A stretch of DNA of 60,028 bases from positions 1 through 60,028 of the forward strand of contig CAZCSO010000011.1 in the NCBI GenBank assembly GCA_964501315.1. Reading direction: 5' to 3'. The notes under the pieces were generated by a model, which was not told the origin of the DNA, did no database searches, and saw only the letters and a list, made by a program, of their open reading frames with translations. The translations under genes and the position numbers were made by a program. Positions within the stretch are counted from its first letter, which is position 1. Each line of letters opens with the position of its first letter. The DNA comes from UBA5603 sp964501315. Lineage in GTDB: Bacteria; Bacillota_I; Bacilli_A; Izemoplasmatales; Hujiaoplasmataceae. Positions 16,335 to 26,235 of this stretch are shown here, piece after piece.

Positions 16335-17584
16335 ATCCCATTCATGTAACATCGGAAATTGGTCGTTTGAAGACGGTCATGCTTCACCGACCCGGACTTG
16401 AAATCGAGAACTTGACCCCCAAGTGGTTAGAGCAACTTCTATTCGACGACATACCCTGGTTAAAAAAAGCACAATACGAACACGATCAACTCGCCAAAGT
16501 ATTCAGACAAGCTGGAGTCAAGGTTGTCTACTTGTCGGATTTAGTCGCAAAAGCGCTGGACCAATCCGTGACGATCAAAACGGCGTTTATCGACCAGTTT
16601 ATTCAAGAAGCCCATATTACCAGCGAAACCTTAGCCGAGTTGGTCAAGAGTTATTTGTTATCGTTTACCTCCACCAAGGCGATGGTCGAAAAGACCATGG
16701 GAGGAATCTTGAAAGCCGAATTGCCCAATTTCACAAAACGGACCTTGTCGGACTACATCCGTGATTATCCTTTCGTCACCGATCCGATGCCAAACTTATA
16801 CTTTACACGCGATCCCTTTTCAATTATTGGCGAAGGGGTTTCGATTTCAAAGATGTTCACCGCCACTCGAAGCCGTGAGACCATTTACGCCGATTACGTT
16901 TTCAAGTATCATCCGACGTACAAACGCGTGACGCAACATCTCTATGGCCGCGATGAGATGTCATCGATTGAAGGCGGCGATATCTTGGTTTTAAGCGACA
17001 AACTGATTGCGGTCGGTGTGAGTCAGAGGACACATCCGGCGGCCATTGAGAAACTGGCAAAAAATCTATTTTATCGATACCCAACCACCTTTGAAAAAGT
17101 GTTGGCTTTCGATATTCCAAAAGGTCGAGCCTTTATGCACTTGGATACCGTCTTGACGCAAGTGGACGTCGATAAGTTTGCCATTCATAACGAACTCAAT
17201 CATACCATTCGCATTTACGAGTGCACTCGCGATCCCAAACGCGAAGGCAAATTGGTGGTCAAACCGATTGAACAACCGTTGCACAAAATACTCGAAACCT
17301 ATTTAGAACGAAAAATCACGCTCATTCCTTGTGGTGGATCGAACATCGTCAATAGCGACCGCGAACAATGGAGCGATGGAGCGAATATGATGGCTATTGC
17401 ACCAGGCGTTGTCATCAGTTATGAACGAAATCACATTACCAATGCGTTGTTAAGAGAAAACGGAATCACCGTATACGAAATCCCATCAAGTGAATTGTCG
17501 CGAGGCCGCGGTGGTCCCCGATGCATGAGCATGCCCTTAATAAGAGAAGATTTAAATGACGATACAGGAGGAAAGAAAGAATGA
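16331..17584 (+). CDS. arcA: Arginine deiminase
   Basis: ArcA hydrolyses arginine to citrulline and ammonia, the first step of arginine fermentation. The 417-residue protein begins with the family pattern SEIGRLKTVMLHRPG, has the FTRDPF segment and the SIEGGDIL region, and ends with GRGGPRCMSMPL, which places the catalytic cysteine at 398. AGGAGG lies before the ATG. The start overlaps the alr stop and the stop overlaps the arcB start (ATGA in both cases), so translation is coupled. Confidence 0.97.
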   Translation: MNPIHVTSEIGRLKTVMLHRPGLEIENLTPKWLEQLLFDDIPWLKKAQYEHDQLAKVFRQAGVKVVYLSDLVAKALDQSVTIKTAFIDQFIQEAHITSETLAELVKSYLLSFTSTKAMVEKTMGGILKAELPNFTKRTLSDYIRDYPFVTDPMPNLYFTRDPFSIIGEGVSISKMFTATRSRETIYADYVFKYHPTYKRVTQHLYGRDEMSSIEGGDILVLSDKLIAVGVSQRTHPAAIEKLAKNLFYRYPTTFEKVLAFDIPKGRAFMHLDTVLTQVDVDKFAIHNELNHTIRIYECTRDPKREGKLVVKPIEQPLHKILETYLERKITLIPCGGSNIVNSDREQWSDGANMMAIAPGVVISYERNHITNALLRENGITVYEIPSSELSRGRGGPRCMSMPLIREDLNDDTGGKKE

Positions 17585-18576
17585 ATTTAAAGAACAGACA
17601 TCTTTTGACATTGTTGGATTACACCCCCGAAGAAATCAATTATCTTTTAACGCTTGCCGCAACTTTAAAAGCGGACAAAAAAGCGGGAAAAGAACATCGT
17701 TATCACACGGGCAAAAACGTCGTTTTATTGTTTGAAAAAGACTCCACGAGAACCCGTTGTGCGTTTGAAGTCGGAGCGCTAGATCAAGGCATGAACGTTA
17801 CGTACTTAGGCCCGACCGGTTCACAAATGGGCAAAAAAGAAAGCATCAAAGATACCGCCCGCGTTTTAGGCCGTATGTACGATGGTATTGAGTATCGCGG
17901 TTTTAAACAAGAAACCGTTGAAATATTGGCAAAATATTCGGGTGTTCCGGTTTGGAACGGTTTGACCGATCTCTATCATCCGACACAAATATTGGCGGAC
18001 TTTTTAACCATTATCGAACACAAAGGTCATCTTAATGGAATTGCGTTTGCTTACTTAGGCGATGCAAGAAACAATATGGGTAATTCATTGATGATTGGTG
18101 CGGCAAAAATGGGACTCGATTTTAGAGCGGTCGCTCCGAAAGAATTGTGGCCTGATGAAAAATTAGTTGAAAAATGCCGTGAAATTGCTAAAGAAACCAA
18201 CGCTAAAATCACCTTGACTGAAAACGTTCAAGAAGGATGTCATAATGCCGATGTGTTGTATACCGACGTATGGGTCTCCATGGGAGAACCCGATTCGGTT
18301 TGGGAAGAACGAATCAATCGTCTTTTACCCTATCAAGTTAACAAAACGGCAATGGGGTATGCCAAAAAAGATGCCATTTTCATGCATTGCTTACCGGCTT
18401 TCCATAATCTCGAAACCAGTATTGGCAAAGACATTTATCAAAAATTCAACTTAAACGGATTGGAAGTCACTGAAGAAGTGTTCGAATCCGATCAATCCGT
18501 CGTATTCGATGAAGCCGAGAATCGTTTGCACACCATCAAAGCCGTCATGGTTGCGACGTTGGGGATGGAAGAATGA
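17581..18576 (+). CDS. arcB: Ornithine carbamoyltransferase, catabolic
   Basis: ArcB phosphorolyses citrulline to ornithine and carbamoyl phosphate. The 331-residue product has the carbamoyl phosphate loop STRTR (55-59), HPTQILADF, and the HCLPAFHN motif that holds the catalytic cysteine. Its place between arcA and arcC, with four-base overlaps on both sides, argues for the catabolic role over the biosynthetic ArgF. AGGAGG lies in the end of arcA. Confidence 0.96.
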   Translation: MNLKNRHLLTLLDYTPEEINYLLTLAATLKADKKAGKEHRYHTGKNVVLLFEKDSTRTRCAFEVGALDQGMNVTYLGPTGSQMGKKESIKDTARVLGRMYDGIEYRGFKQETVEILAKYSGVPVWNGLTDLYHPTQILADFLTIIEHKGHLNGIAFAYLGDARNNMGNSLMIGAAKMGLDFRAVAPKELWPDEKLVEKCREIAKETNAKITLTENVQEGCHNADVLYTDVWVSMGEPDSVWEERINRLLPYQVNKTAMGYAKKDAIFMHCLPAFHNLETSIGKDIYQKFNLNGLEVTEEVFESDQSVVFDEAENRLHTIKAVMVATLGMEE

Positions 18577-19505
18577 GCCGAATCGTCGTTGCGCTGGGTG
18601 GAAATGCATTAGGTAATTCGCCGGAAGAACAGTTGCTATTGGTTAAAAACACCGTTAAGCCGATTGCTCAATTAATCAAACAAGGCCATGAGGTCATCAT
18701 TGCTCATGGAAACGGACCTCAAGTGGGTATGATCAATTTGGTGTTTGAAACCGCAGAACACGATAAGGTCATCAAACACGCCATGCCGTTTCCTGAATGC
18801 GGCGCGATGAGCCAAGGCTACATCGGCTATCATTTGCAAAACGCTTTGCGAGCTGAATTATGTTCTATCGGTTATCCGAAAGAAGTCGTTACGCTGGTGA
18901 CGGAAGTGGAGGTGGATCCAATGGATCCTGCCTTTGAACATCCGTCCAAACCGATTGGTTCGTTCCATTCCGAGGAAGAAGCCATTGAACTTGAAAAGAC
19001 CAAAGGCTACATCATGAAAGAAGATGCCGGACGCGGCTACCGCAGAGTGGTTCCAAGTCCCAAACCCATGAATGTGGTTGGCATCGATTCGGTTCGTTGT
19101 TTGGTTAACGCAGGGCATGTGGTGATTACCGTCGGTGGCGGAGGAATTCCGGTTGCCAAAGAGGGATTATCGTACCGCGGAGTAGCGGCCGTTATTGATA
19201 AGGATTTCGCATCTGAAAAATTGGCCACGTTACTAGACGCTGACTATCTATTCATCTTAACAGCCGTTGATCATGTTTCCATCAACTTTAAGAAACCCAA
19301 TCAAATTGATTTGGTTGAGTGTTCTTCCCAAGAGGCGAAACGTTACATTGAAGAAGGTCATTTTGCAAAAGGATCGATGCTGCCAAAAGTGGAAGCGGCG
19401 ATTATGTTTGCTGATTCAAAACCAGGAAGAACGGCCATCATTGCTTCTTTGGAAAAAGCCGCGTTGGCATTGGAAGGAAAATCAGGAACCAAAATTACAA
19501 ACTAG
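18573..19505 (+). CDS. arcC: Carbamate kinase
   Basis: ArcC makes ATP and carbamate (which falls apart to ammonia and CO2) from carbamoyl phosphate and ADP; it is the energy-yielding step of the deiminase pathway. The 310-residue protein has the amino acid kinase fold: VVALGGNALG at the start, AHGNGPQVG, VITVGGGGIPV and the KGSMLPKVEAAI segment. It overlaps arcB by four bases. No arginine/ornithine antiporter follows; the next gene starts ornithine breakdown. Confidence 0.97.
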   Translation: MSRIVVALGGNALGNSPEEQLLLVKNTVKPIAQLIKQGHEVIIAHGNGPQVGMINLVFETAEHDKVIKHAMPFPECGAMSQGYIGYHLQNALRAELCSIGYPKEVVTLVTEVEVDPMDPAFEHPSKPIGSFHSEEEAIELEKTKGYIMKEDAGRGYRRVVPSPKPMNVVGIDSVRCLVNAGHVVITVGGGGIPVAKEGLSYRGVAAVIDKDFASEKLATLLDADYLFILTAVDHVSINFKKPNQIDLVECSSQEAKRYIEEGHFAKGSMLPKVEAAIMFADSKPGRTAIIASLEKAALALEGKSGTKITN

Positions 19506-19514
19506 AGGTGTCGT

Positions 19515-20567
19515 ATGAGAAATGAATTAGTAAAAGTTGTCATTTGGGGTTTCGGAGCCATGGGCTCGGGAATGGCCAAAATGATTTTGAATAAAAAGGG
19601 ATTTGAAATTACGGGCGTTTGTGATCGCCATCCAGCAATCGTGGGTCGTAGTTTGTACGACGTTCTCAAGGTTACAAAACCAAAAAAGGATGTCATCATT
19701 CAACCCGATATCGAAACCATCGTCAAGAAGGAAAACTGTGACATCGTTTTGTTGGCCACCGATTCGTTTACAAAAAAAGCGTATCCCAAAATCGAATGGT
19801 TGATTCGTCAAGGCGTCAATGTTATTTCGACTGCCGAAGAAATGAGCTTTCCAGAAGCGAATGAACCGGATTTAGCCAAGAAAATGGACGAACTAGCCAA
19901 AGAACATCACGTAACGGTTTTAGGAACCGGTGTAAATCCGGGGATGATGATGGACTTACTGGCAATTGCGCTATCCGGTGTTATGGAATCCGTCGATGAA
20001 ATCGAAATTTCTCGGATTAATTCCTTGTCTCCCTTTGGCCCGACGGTCATGGAAGAACAAGGTGTTGGTATGGAATTGTCATTATTCGAAGAAAAAATGG
20101 CAAAAGGCGAATTAGCCGGACACGTTGGATTTAAAGAATCATCCGGAATGATTTCGAAGGCTTTAGGTTGGAAATTATCCAAATTTGAACAGACCATGGC
20201 ACCCATCGTCACAACAATAGATCGGACGTCACCGTATGGATTTGCGAAAAAGGGTAATGTCGCAGGTGTTGACATGAATGCAATTGCCTATGTCGATGAC
20301 AAACCGCTTATCAAATTGCATCATCCGCAACAAATCGAACCAGAATTAGAGGGCGTTCATACGGGCGATTACATTCGATTGTGCGGAAAACCGCTTGTGA
20401 ATATGGCCATCACTCCGGAAGTCAATGGAGGGATCGGAACCATCGCCATTTGCGTAAACATGATTCCTCATGTCATCAATGCCCGTCCTGGTTTAAAAAC
20501 AATGATTGATTTACCTGTTCCCAGAGCCATTTGTGGGGACGTTCGTGACATGATTGAAAGCGAGTGA
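19515..20567 (+). CDS. ord: 2,4-diaminopentanoate dehydrogenase
   Basis: Ord oxidises and deaminates (2R,4S)-2,4-diaminopentanoate to 2-amino-4-oxopentanoate with NAD(P)+, a step of ornithine fermentation described in Clostridium sticklandii. The 350-residue protein starts with a Rossmann fold (GFGAMGSG, residues 12-19) and has the DapB-like segments LATDSF, TAEEMSFPE and TGVNPGMMMDLL. The call rests strongly on the adjacent ortA, ortB, oraS and oraE. AGAGGTG lies before the ATG, 9 bases after arcC. Confidence 0.92.
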   Translation: MRNELVKVVIWGFGAMGSGMAKMILNKKGFEITGVCDRHPAIVGRSLYDVLKVTKPKKDVIIQPDIETIVKKENCDIVLLATDSFTKKAYPKIEWLIRQGVNVISTAEEMSFPEANEPDLAKKMDELAKEHHVTVLGTGVNPGMMMDLLAIALSGVMESVDEIEISRINSLSPFGPTVMEEQGVGMELSLFEEKMAKGELAGHVGFKESSGMISKALGWKLSKFEQTMAPIVTTIDRTSPYGFAKKGNVAGVDMNAIAYVDDKPLIKLHHPQQIEPELEGVHTGDYIRLCGKPLVNMAITPEVNGGIGTIAICVNMIPHVINARPGLKTMIDLPVPRAICGDVRDMIESE

Positions 20568-20572
20568 TAACC

Positions 20573-20878
20573 ATGATAAAAAAAGGGAGTTGGGTTCAAA
20601 TTCACAAAGTTATCCTATCTCCAGAAGAACGGACGGCTTCGATACCCGATGAAACCAAAAAAGTGCCACTTGAACTTTGGGTCAAGGGCTTTTTGACGGA
20701 GGATGCCGAAATCAATGATACCGTGACGATTCAAACACTCACGGATCGGTTAGAATCGGGAACTCTCATTGCGGTTAATCCCGCTTATCATCATGATTAT
20801 GGCGATTTTGTCCCAGAGTTATTGGACATCGACAAGATGGTCAAGACTGTGTTGAATCGAAGTGATCGCCATGAATAA
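20573..20878 (+). CDS. ortA: 2-amino-4-oxopentanoate thiolase, alpha subunit
   Basis: OrtA with OrtB cleaves 2-amino-4-oxopentanoate with CoA into acetyl-CoA and alanine. The 101-residue product begins MIKKGSWVQIHKVIL and has VPLELWVKGFL, a pattern I know from OrtA. An upstream GTG (20564) in frame overlaps the ord stop, but the ATG at 20573 matches the usual N terminus. It overlaps ortB by 8 bases. Small size and strict pairing with ortB support the call. Confidence 0.9.
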   Translation: MIKKGSWVQIHKVILSPEERTASIPDETKKVPLELWVKGFLTEDAEINDTVTIQTLTDRLESGTLIAVNPAYHHDYGDFVPELLDIDKMVKTVLNRSDRHE

Positions 20879-22289
20879 ACCGATGGATTATCAATCGGTG
20901 ATGAATCGCAAACAAGCCATTATGAAATCGGCTATTGGCATCGATTATCAGCGATATGAACAAGGAACCATTGCCTTTGATTATGAAAAAATGATGCATG
21001 AACACTCATTTTCTCATGAATTGACACGGTCGATTCAACTCGAACACGGTGTTGGCAAAACACCGTTAAAAGAATTAAAGAATATGACGGCGCTGGCTCG
21101 CAGTCTATCCAAGCCGGGCATGGGAGCACGGATTTTTATCAAAGACGAAGCGTTGAACGACTCAGGATCCTTTAAGGCCCGTCGTGCTTCGATGGCGTGT
21201 TACCAAGCCAAACAACTAAGGTACCCCGGCGTTATCGCTGCTACCTCGGGGAACTATGGTGCAGCCGTCGCCTCACAAGCGGCGAAGTACGGTTTAAAAT
21301 GCATTATTGTCCAAGAATGTTACGATTCAAAAGGAATCGGTCAACCTGAAATCATCGAAAAAGCTCGCGCTTGTGAAGCGTATGGAGCAGAAGTGGTACA
21401 AACTTCGGTGGGACCCGAACTCTTTTACGTCTTTTTACGATTATTAGAAGAAACAAAGTATTTTAATGCCTCGCTGTACTCACCCTATGGCGTTAGCGGC
21501 ATTGAAACACTGGGCATTGAAATTATTGAAGACTGTCTTTCCTTAACTGGACGGTATCCTTCAAAAGTGGTTATCACCAATGCCGGTGGCGGAAATTTGA
21601 CCGGAACCGCACGCGGTATAAAAGCAATCACAGACGCTCCGATTGAAATTGTCGGCGCAAGCGTCAATCTCAAAGGACTTCATATGGCTTCCGATACGGA
21701 TTTCAATCGGAAGTCATTTACGACTGGTCACACCGGTTTCGGTATTCCGTTTTTAACGAATCCGGATCGTTCCGACGTTCCTAGATCCGCTGCGAGACCT
21801 TTGCGATACATCGACCGCTATGTCACCGTCCGTCAAGGCGAAGTTTTCTTTATCACCGAAGCCTTGGTCGTTTTAGAAGGCATTGAACGAGGGCCTGCTG
21901 GAAATACGGCATTGGCCGCGGCTTTTTCCATTGCGCAAACGATGAAGGAAGACGAAATCGTGATTGTTCAAGAAACCGAGTACACAAGTGCGGGGAAGCA
22001 CCATCAAGCGCAACTCTCCTTTGCACGTAACCGCGGAATAGCGATTCAATTTGGATTGCCTGCCAATGAAATTCCGGGACAATCCATCATCTTACCAAGC
22101 GATCTATCGATGATTCAAGTCGAAGACATCGATCTTGATAAAATGCGGCATTCACTCATCAAAAATTTAGTCAAAAACGAACCCACCTTAAAACCAATTG
22201 ATCTTCAATTCTTAGTCGATGAAACTAATACATCATTAGACTACGTAAAAACGGTTTTAAACGAGTTGGGCGTTACCTGGGAGGAATAA
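20871..22289 (+). CDS. ortB: 2-amino-4-oxopentanoate thiolase, beta subunit (PLP)
   Basis: OrtB is the PLP-bearing subunit of the thiolase. The 472 residues follow the threonine synthase/cysteine synthase fold: DSGSFKARRA gives the PLP lysine (K102), ATSGNYGAAVA the substrate loop, and NAGGGNLTG the phosphate-binding glycines. The start is uncertain among GTG 20862, ATG 20871 and ATG 20883; family N termini begin near MDYQSVMNRKQAIM, so 20871 or 20883 is likely. oraS starts one base after its stop. Confidence 0.92.
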   Translation: MNKPMDYQSVMNRKQAIMKSAIGIDYQRYEQGTIAFDYEKMMHEHSFSHELTRSIQLEHGVGKTPLKELKNMTALARSLSKPGMGARIFIKDEALNDSGSFKARRASMACYQAKQLRYPGVIAATSGNYGAAVASQAAKYGLKCIIVQECYDSKGIGQPEIIEKARACEAYGAEVVQTSVGPELFYVFLRLLEETKYFNASLYSPYGVSGIETLGIEIIEDCLSLTGRYPSKVVITNAGGGNLTGTARGIKAITDAPIEIVGASVNLKGLHMASDTDFNRKSFTTGHTGFGIPFLTNPDRSDVPRSAARPLRYIDRYVTVRQGEVFFITEALVVLEGIERGPAGNTALAAAFSIAQTMKEDEIVIVQETEYTSAGKHHQAQLSFARNRGIAIQFGLPANEIPGQSIILPSDLSMIQVEDIDLDKMRHSLIKNLVKNEPTLKPIDLQFLVDETNTSLDYVKTVLNELGVTWEE

Positions 22290-22290
22290 T

Positions 22291-22677
22291 ATGGATAAAT
22301 CAACGGTTCGCATCGATGATTTCGATGAACGACGCAAGCATCTTCAAACATTGAGTGACGAGGAATTAAAAGCGCTGTTTTGGACACTCGCCGATCAAAC
22401 CATTGAACCACTCATTCGTATGGCCAAATCACACACATCGCCCTCGATTGAACGCTCCGTTCTATTAAGAATGGGTTTTTCTTCAATTGAAGCCAAGGCG
22501 ATTGTCGATTTGGTTTTAGAACACCACCTTATTGGAAAAGGGGCAGGGCACTGCGTTTACCTGTATGCCCAAATCAAGCAACTTTCGATTCGTGAAGCGG
22601 GACTTTCGCTGATGAAAAAAGAAGGTTGGGAGGACGTCGTAAAATCGTTCGGAGGGTCGAGCCATGAAAGCAAATGA
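22291..22677 (+). CDS. oraS: D-ornithine 4,5-aminomutase, small subunit
   Basis: OraS is the small subunit of the B12- and PLP-dependent aminomutase that turns D-ornithine into (2R,4S)-2,4-diaminopentanoate. The 128-residue helical protein has ERSVLLRMGFSSIEAKAIV and GAGHCVYLYA, which resemble OraS. GAGGAATAATATG gives its ribosome binding site in the end of ortB. It overlaps oraE by 14 bases, as expected for subunits made in equal amounts. Confidence 0.92.
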   Translation: MDKSTVRIDDFDERRKHLQTLSDEELKALFWTLADQTIEPLIRMAKSHTSPSIERSVLLRMGFSSIEAKAIVDLVLEHHLIGKGAGHCVYLYAQIKQLSIREAGLSLMKKEGWEDVVKSFGGSSHESK

Positions 22678-24856
22678 TCGACTCAATATTCGTGAAATAT
22701 TATCAAACCTTGAAACGTATCAACCCCGTCGTCATGGGTGGACTTGGCGCGAAAAATTAGATAATTATGAAGCGCATGGCTATCATTATTCCGACGTTTC
22801 GAAGCCCTTGAAACAAAGCGTGTCGTTACCCGCCGCAAAATACTTTGGAGGAATTGATCCGCAACCACTACCGGTTATTACCACAGAAATCGCTTCGGGA
22901 CGTTTTGAAGACGATATTCGAAGAATGCGGATGGCTGCTTGGCATGGAGCGGATCACATCATGGTCATACGTACCGCCGGTCAATCGCATTTCGATTCGT
23001 TGATTGAAGGTACCCCTCAAGGCGTAGGCGGCGTTCCGATTTCTCGTAAACAAGTTCGCGCTCAACGCAAGGCTTTGGATATTATTGAAGATGAAGTGGG
23101 ACGTCCCATCAATTACCATAGTTATGTATCGGGCGTTGCCGGTCCGGAAATTGCGGTCATGTTCGCTGAAGAAGGCGTCAACGGCGCCCATCAAGATCCT
23201 CAATACAATGTTTTGTATCGAAACATTAACATGATTCGTTCGTTCGTCGACGCCGCCGAGTCAAAACGCATTATGTCCCATGCGCATATCTTACAAATCG
23301 ACGGTGCACACAACGCTAACGCAACCGCAAAAGAAGCGTGGAAAGTCATGCCTGAACTGTTGGTTCAACACGCCATCAATTGCCGTTTTTCGGAAGCGAC
23401 CGGAATGGAACCAAACTACATAGCGCTATCGACGGTTCCGCCGACCGCCTCTCCCGCACCCGACCTAAAAATCAATCTACCTTATGCAGTTGCCTTGAGA
23501 CAATTCTTTGATCGTTACAAAATGCGGGCTCAGATGAATACCAAATACATGGAATCGTCGACCCGCGAAGCTACGGTCACGCATGTTCTCAATATGATGA
23601 TATCCAAATTAACCTCCGCCGATATCCAATCGACGATTACACCCGATGAAGGACGTAACGTGCCTTGGCATATGTTTAACGTCGAAGCGTGCGATACGGC
23701 GAAGCAAACGTTAATCGGTTTAGACGGACTGTTGGATCTTGTTCAAGTCCGCACCGACGGATACATGAAAGACAAGGTTCGCGAAATCCAAGAACGCGCC
23801 ATTTTGTTCTTCGAAGAATTACTTAAAAACGGCGGTTATTTCAACGCTGTGGAACAAGGATTCTTTATTGATTCAGGCATCTATCCAGAACGTAACGGTG
23901 ACGGTATCATTCGGAAAATACACGGCGGAATCGGTGCTAATACGGTTTACGAACGTGATGAAGATTATTTTGCGCCGGTGCCGGCTCACTTCGGATACAA
24001 CAACGTCAGTCAATACGGATTAAAGCCATCCGATAATCCCGCTAAAATTATCGGCGGATCGACGTTCGAGGATCGATCAAAAATTCAATACATTGATGAA
24101 CTTGATTCCGAAGACAACGTTTATGTTCGGTTGGATCAGACCGAAAAATATCGTCAGGGAAATTTGATGAAACCGGAAGTCGAATGGTTAGGAGACGGAA
24201 CGGTTGTCGTCGATTTGACGTTGCCAACGGATGTTCGTCACGCTGAAGCGGCCGCCGTTGAAATCGGATCCAAAATGAATTTGAAAAACGTTGAAGTCAT
24301 TCACAAAGAAATATTGCATGTCAGTGAGGCGACCCGCATTCAAATCAAAGGCCAACTGGAATTTGATATCGATATGGCTTCGTTAAAATTAGCCCCGCTT
24401 CCGGATACGCTTTCCGATGAAGAAATCACCGAATTTATTAAAAATCATCCGATCAAAATCGTTGCCGGAACGGTCGGAGAAGACGAACATTCGGTGGGTT
24501 TGCGCGAGATTATCGACATCAAACACGGTGGAATCGAAAAATACGGAATCATGGCGGAATACTTAGGAACCTCGGTGCCAACGCAGAAACTCGTTGATGC
24601 GGCCATCGAAACCAACGCCGATGCGATATTGATGTCGACCATTATCTCTCACGATGAAATCCACTACAAAAACATGAAAAAAGTGGTCGATTACGCCATT
24701 GAAAAAGGTGTAAGAGACCGACTTCTTATCATTGCAGGCGGAACACAAGTTTCGCCTGACATTGCCAAGGAACAAGGTGTCGATGCCGGATTTGGCCGAG
24801 GAACCAAAGGAAAAGATGTTGCTTCATTTATCGTTAAAACATTAAGGAAGCGTTAA
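22664..24856 (+). CDS. oraE: D-ornithine 4,5-aminomutase, large subunit
   Basis: OraE holds adenosylcobalamin and PLP and carries out the radical 4,5-amino shift on D-ornithine. The 730-residue protein has an N-terminal TIM barrel and a C-terminal Rossmann B12 domain. The B12 ligand motif DEHSVG gives H609, and eleven residues later K620 in DIKHGGIEKYG is the PLP lysine; the same spacing occurs in the Clostridium sticklandii enzyme (H618, K629). IAGGTQVS near the end belongs to the B12 domain. GGAGGG precedes the ATG inside oraS. Confidence 0.96.
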   Translation: MKANDRLNIREILSNLETYQPRRHGWTWREKLDNYEAHGYHYSDVSKPLKQSVSLPAAKYFGGIDPQPLPVITTEIASGRFEDDIRRMRMAAWHGADHIMVIRTAGQSHFDSLIEGTPQGVGGVPISRKQVRAQRKALDIIEDEVGRPINYHSYVSGVAGPEIAVMFAEEGVNGAHQDPQYNVLYRNINMIRSFVDAAESKRIMSHAHILQIDGAHNANATAKEAWKVMPELLVQHAINCRFSEATGMEPNYIALSTVPPTASPAPDLKINLPYAVALRQFFDRYKMRAQMNTKYMESSTREATVTHVLNMMISKLTSADIQSTITPDEGRNVPWHMFNVEACDTAKQTLIGLDGLLDLVQVRTDGYMKDKVREIQERAILFFEELLKNGGYFNAVEQGFFIDSGIYPERNGDGIIRKIHGGIGANTVYERDEDYFAPVPAHFGYNNVSQYGLKPSDNPAKIIGGSTFEDRSKIQYIDELDSEDNVYVRLDQTEKYRQGNLMKPEVEWLGDGTVVVDLTLPTDVRHAEAAAVEIGSKMNLKNVEVIHKEILHVSEATRIQIKGQLEFDIDMASLKLAPLPDTLSDEEITEFIKNHPIKIVAGTVGEDEHSVGLREIIDIKHGGIEKYGIMAEYLGTSVPTQKLVDAAIETNADAILMSTIISHDEIHYKNMKKVVDYAIEKGVRDRLLIIAGGTQVSPDIAKEQGVDAGFGRGTKGKDVASFIVKTLRKR

Positions 24857-24857
24857 A

Positions 24858-26234
24858 ATGAAGATCGATTGCTTGATTGCCGAAATCGGATCAACCACCA
24901 CGGTTGTCAATGCCTTCAATGGCGTTGACACCGATCATCCGACGTTTGTTGGGCAAGGATTTGCCCCGACAACCGTCCTTTTTGGTGATGTCACTGTGGG
25001 CCTCAATCAAGCCATCGAATGCTTGAAAAAATCACTTCAGGTCGATTCGCTTGAGATTAAAGAGACATTGGCGTGCTCGAGTGCAGCCGGCGGACTAAAA
25101 ATGAGTGTTCACGGACTCGTTCATGACATGACCGTCAAAGCGGCAAAAGAAGCGGCTTTAGGCGCAGGAGCCAATTTGCACTTCGTCACAGCCGGAACTT
25201 TGACGCCCTTTGATTTGGAAAAAATCCGCTCTTTGAATCTTAACATCATCTTGTTGGCCGGTGGGGTCGATTACGGTGAAACAAAAACAGCATTAGAAAA
25301 CGCCGAAAAAATAGCGTCATTACAATTATCAATTCCCGTAATCTATGCAGGAAACATTCAAAATAGAGACGCAGTAAAAGCCTTATTTAAAGCTCATGGA
25401 CAAGAGCAATTTTTAACCATCGCCCCGAATGTCTATCCGAGGATTGATTGTTTGGACGTTGTCGAGACTCGAAAAATCATTCAATCGGTATTTGAGACTC
25501 ACATTACGCAAGCACCGGGTATGGAACACGTTCGCAATTTGATTTCCGGGCACATTATACCGGTTCCCGGAGCGGTCATGGAAGCGACGCAATTGGCCTA
25601 TAAGGCCTATGGCGATTGCATGACGTTAGATATTGGCGGCGCAACGACCGACGTTCATTCCGTGACGGAGGGAAGCGAAGAGATTACCCGAAAATTAGTT
25701 GCGCCTGAACCCTTCGCGAAGCGAACGGTGGAAGGTGATTTGGGTCTTTTTGTCAACAAGGATTCGTTAATCGAAGCGATTGGTGTTGACGCCCTGGTTA
25801 AGGAATTGACCATCGATAATGACCGACTCAATGAACTATTGAAGTCGTATGAACCCATTCCTTCTGAAAGACAATTGCCCTTGACCGAAGCGATGGCCTA
25901 TCATGCACTTCGCATATCCGTTCAACGTCATTGTGGTCGACTCATCAATGTGTATGGAACGACCGGCATGACAAAATTAGCCGAAGGAAAGGACTTGACA
26001 GCCATCAAAGTCGTTATCGGAACGGGTGGAGCGTTGACGAGATTGCCTCACCGTGAGACGATGATTAATCGTTATTTGTCCGTAAAAGAAGACATGCTGT
26101 TAAAGCCTCAGCCTATCGCAAAAATCTTGATTGATAATCACTATATAATGGCCACGTGTGGCGTTTTATCACTAAAATATCCAGACGCGGCTTTGAGTTT
26201 GTTAAAGGCCTCATTTATGAATGGAGGGCGCTAG
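24858..26234 (+). CDS. GlmL/MutL-family ATPase of the ornithine aminomutase
   Basis: The 458-residue protein is an ASKHA-fold ATPase: IAEIGSTTTVVNAF at the start is the phosphate 1 loop, TLDIGGATTDVHSV the phosphate 2 loop, and VIGTGGALTRLP the adenosine loop. Relatives GlmL and MutL sit beside B12 mutases (glutamate mutase) and are thought to reactivate or protect them. This one starts one base after oraE and is best read as the aminomutase repair chaperone. The reactivation role is an inference from family and position. Confidence 0.88.
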   Translation: MKIDCLIAEIGSTTTVVNAFNGVDTDHPTFVGQGFAPTTVLFGDVTVGLNQAIECLKKSLQVDSLEIKETLACSSAAGGLKMSVHGLVHDMTVKAAKEAALGAGANLHFVTAGTLTPFDLEKIRSLNLNIILLAGGVDYGETKTALENAEKIASLQLSIPVIYAGNIQNRDAVKALFKAHGQEQFLTIAPNVYPRIDCLDVVETRKIIQSVFETHITQAPGMEHVRNLISGHIIPVPGAVMEATQLAYKAYGDCMTLDIGGATTDVHSVTEGSEEITRKLVAPEPFAKRTVEGDLGLFVNKDSLIEAIGVDALVKELTIDNDRLNELLKSYEPIPSERQLPLTEAMAYHALRISVQRHCGRLINVYGTTGMTKLAEGKDLTAIKVVIGTGGALTRLPHRETMINRYLSVKEDMLLKPQPIAKILIDNHYIMATCGVLSLKYPDAALSLLKASFMNGGR

Positions 26235-26235
26235 A

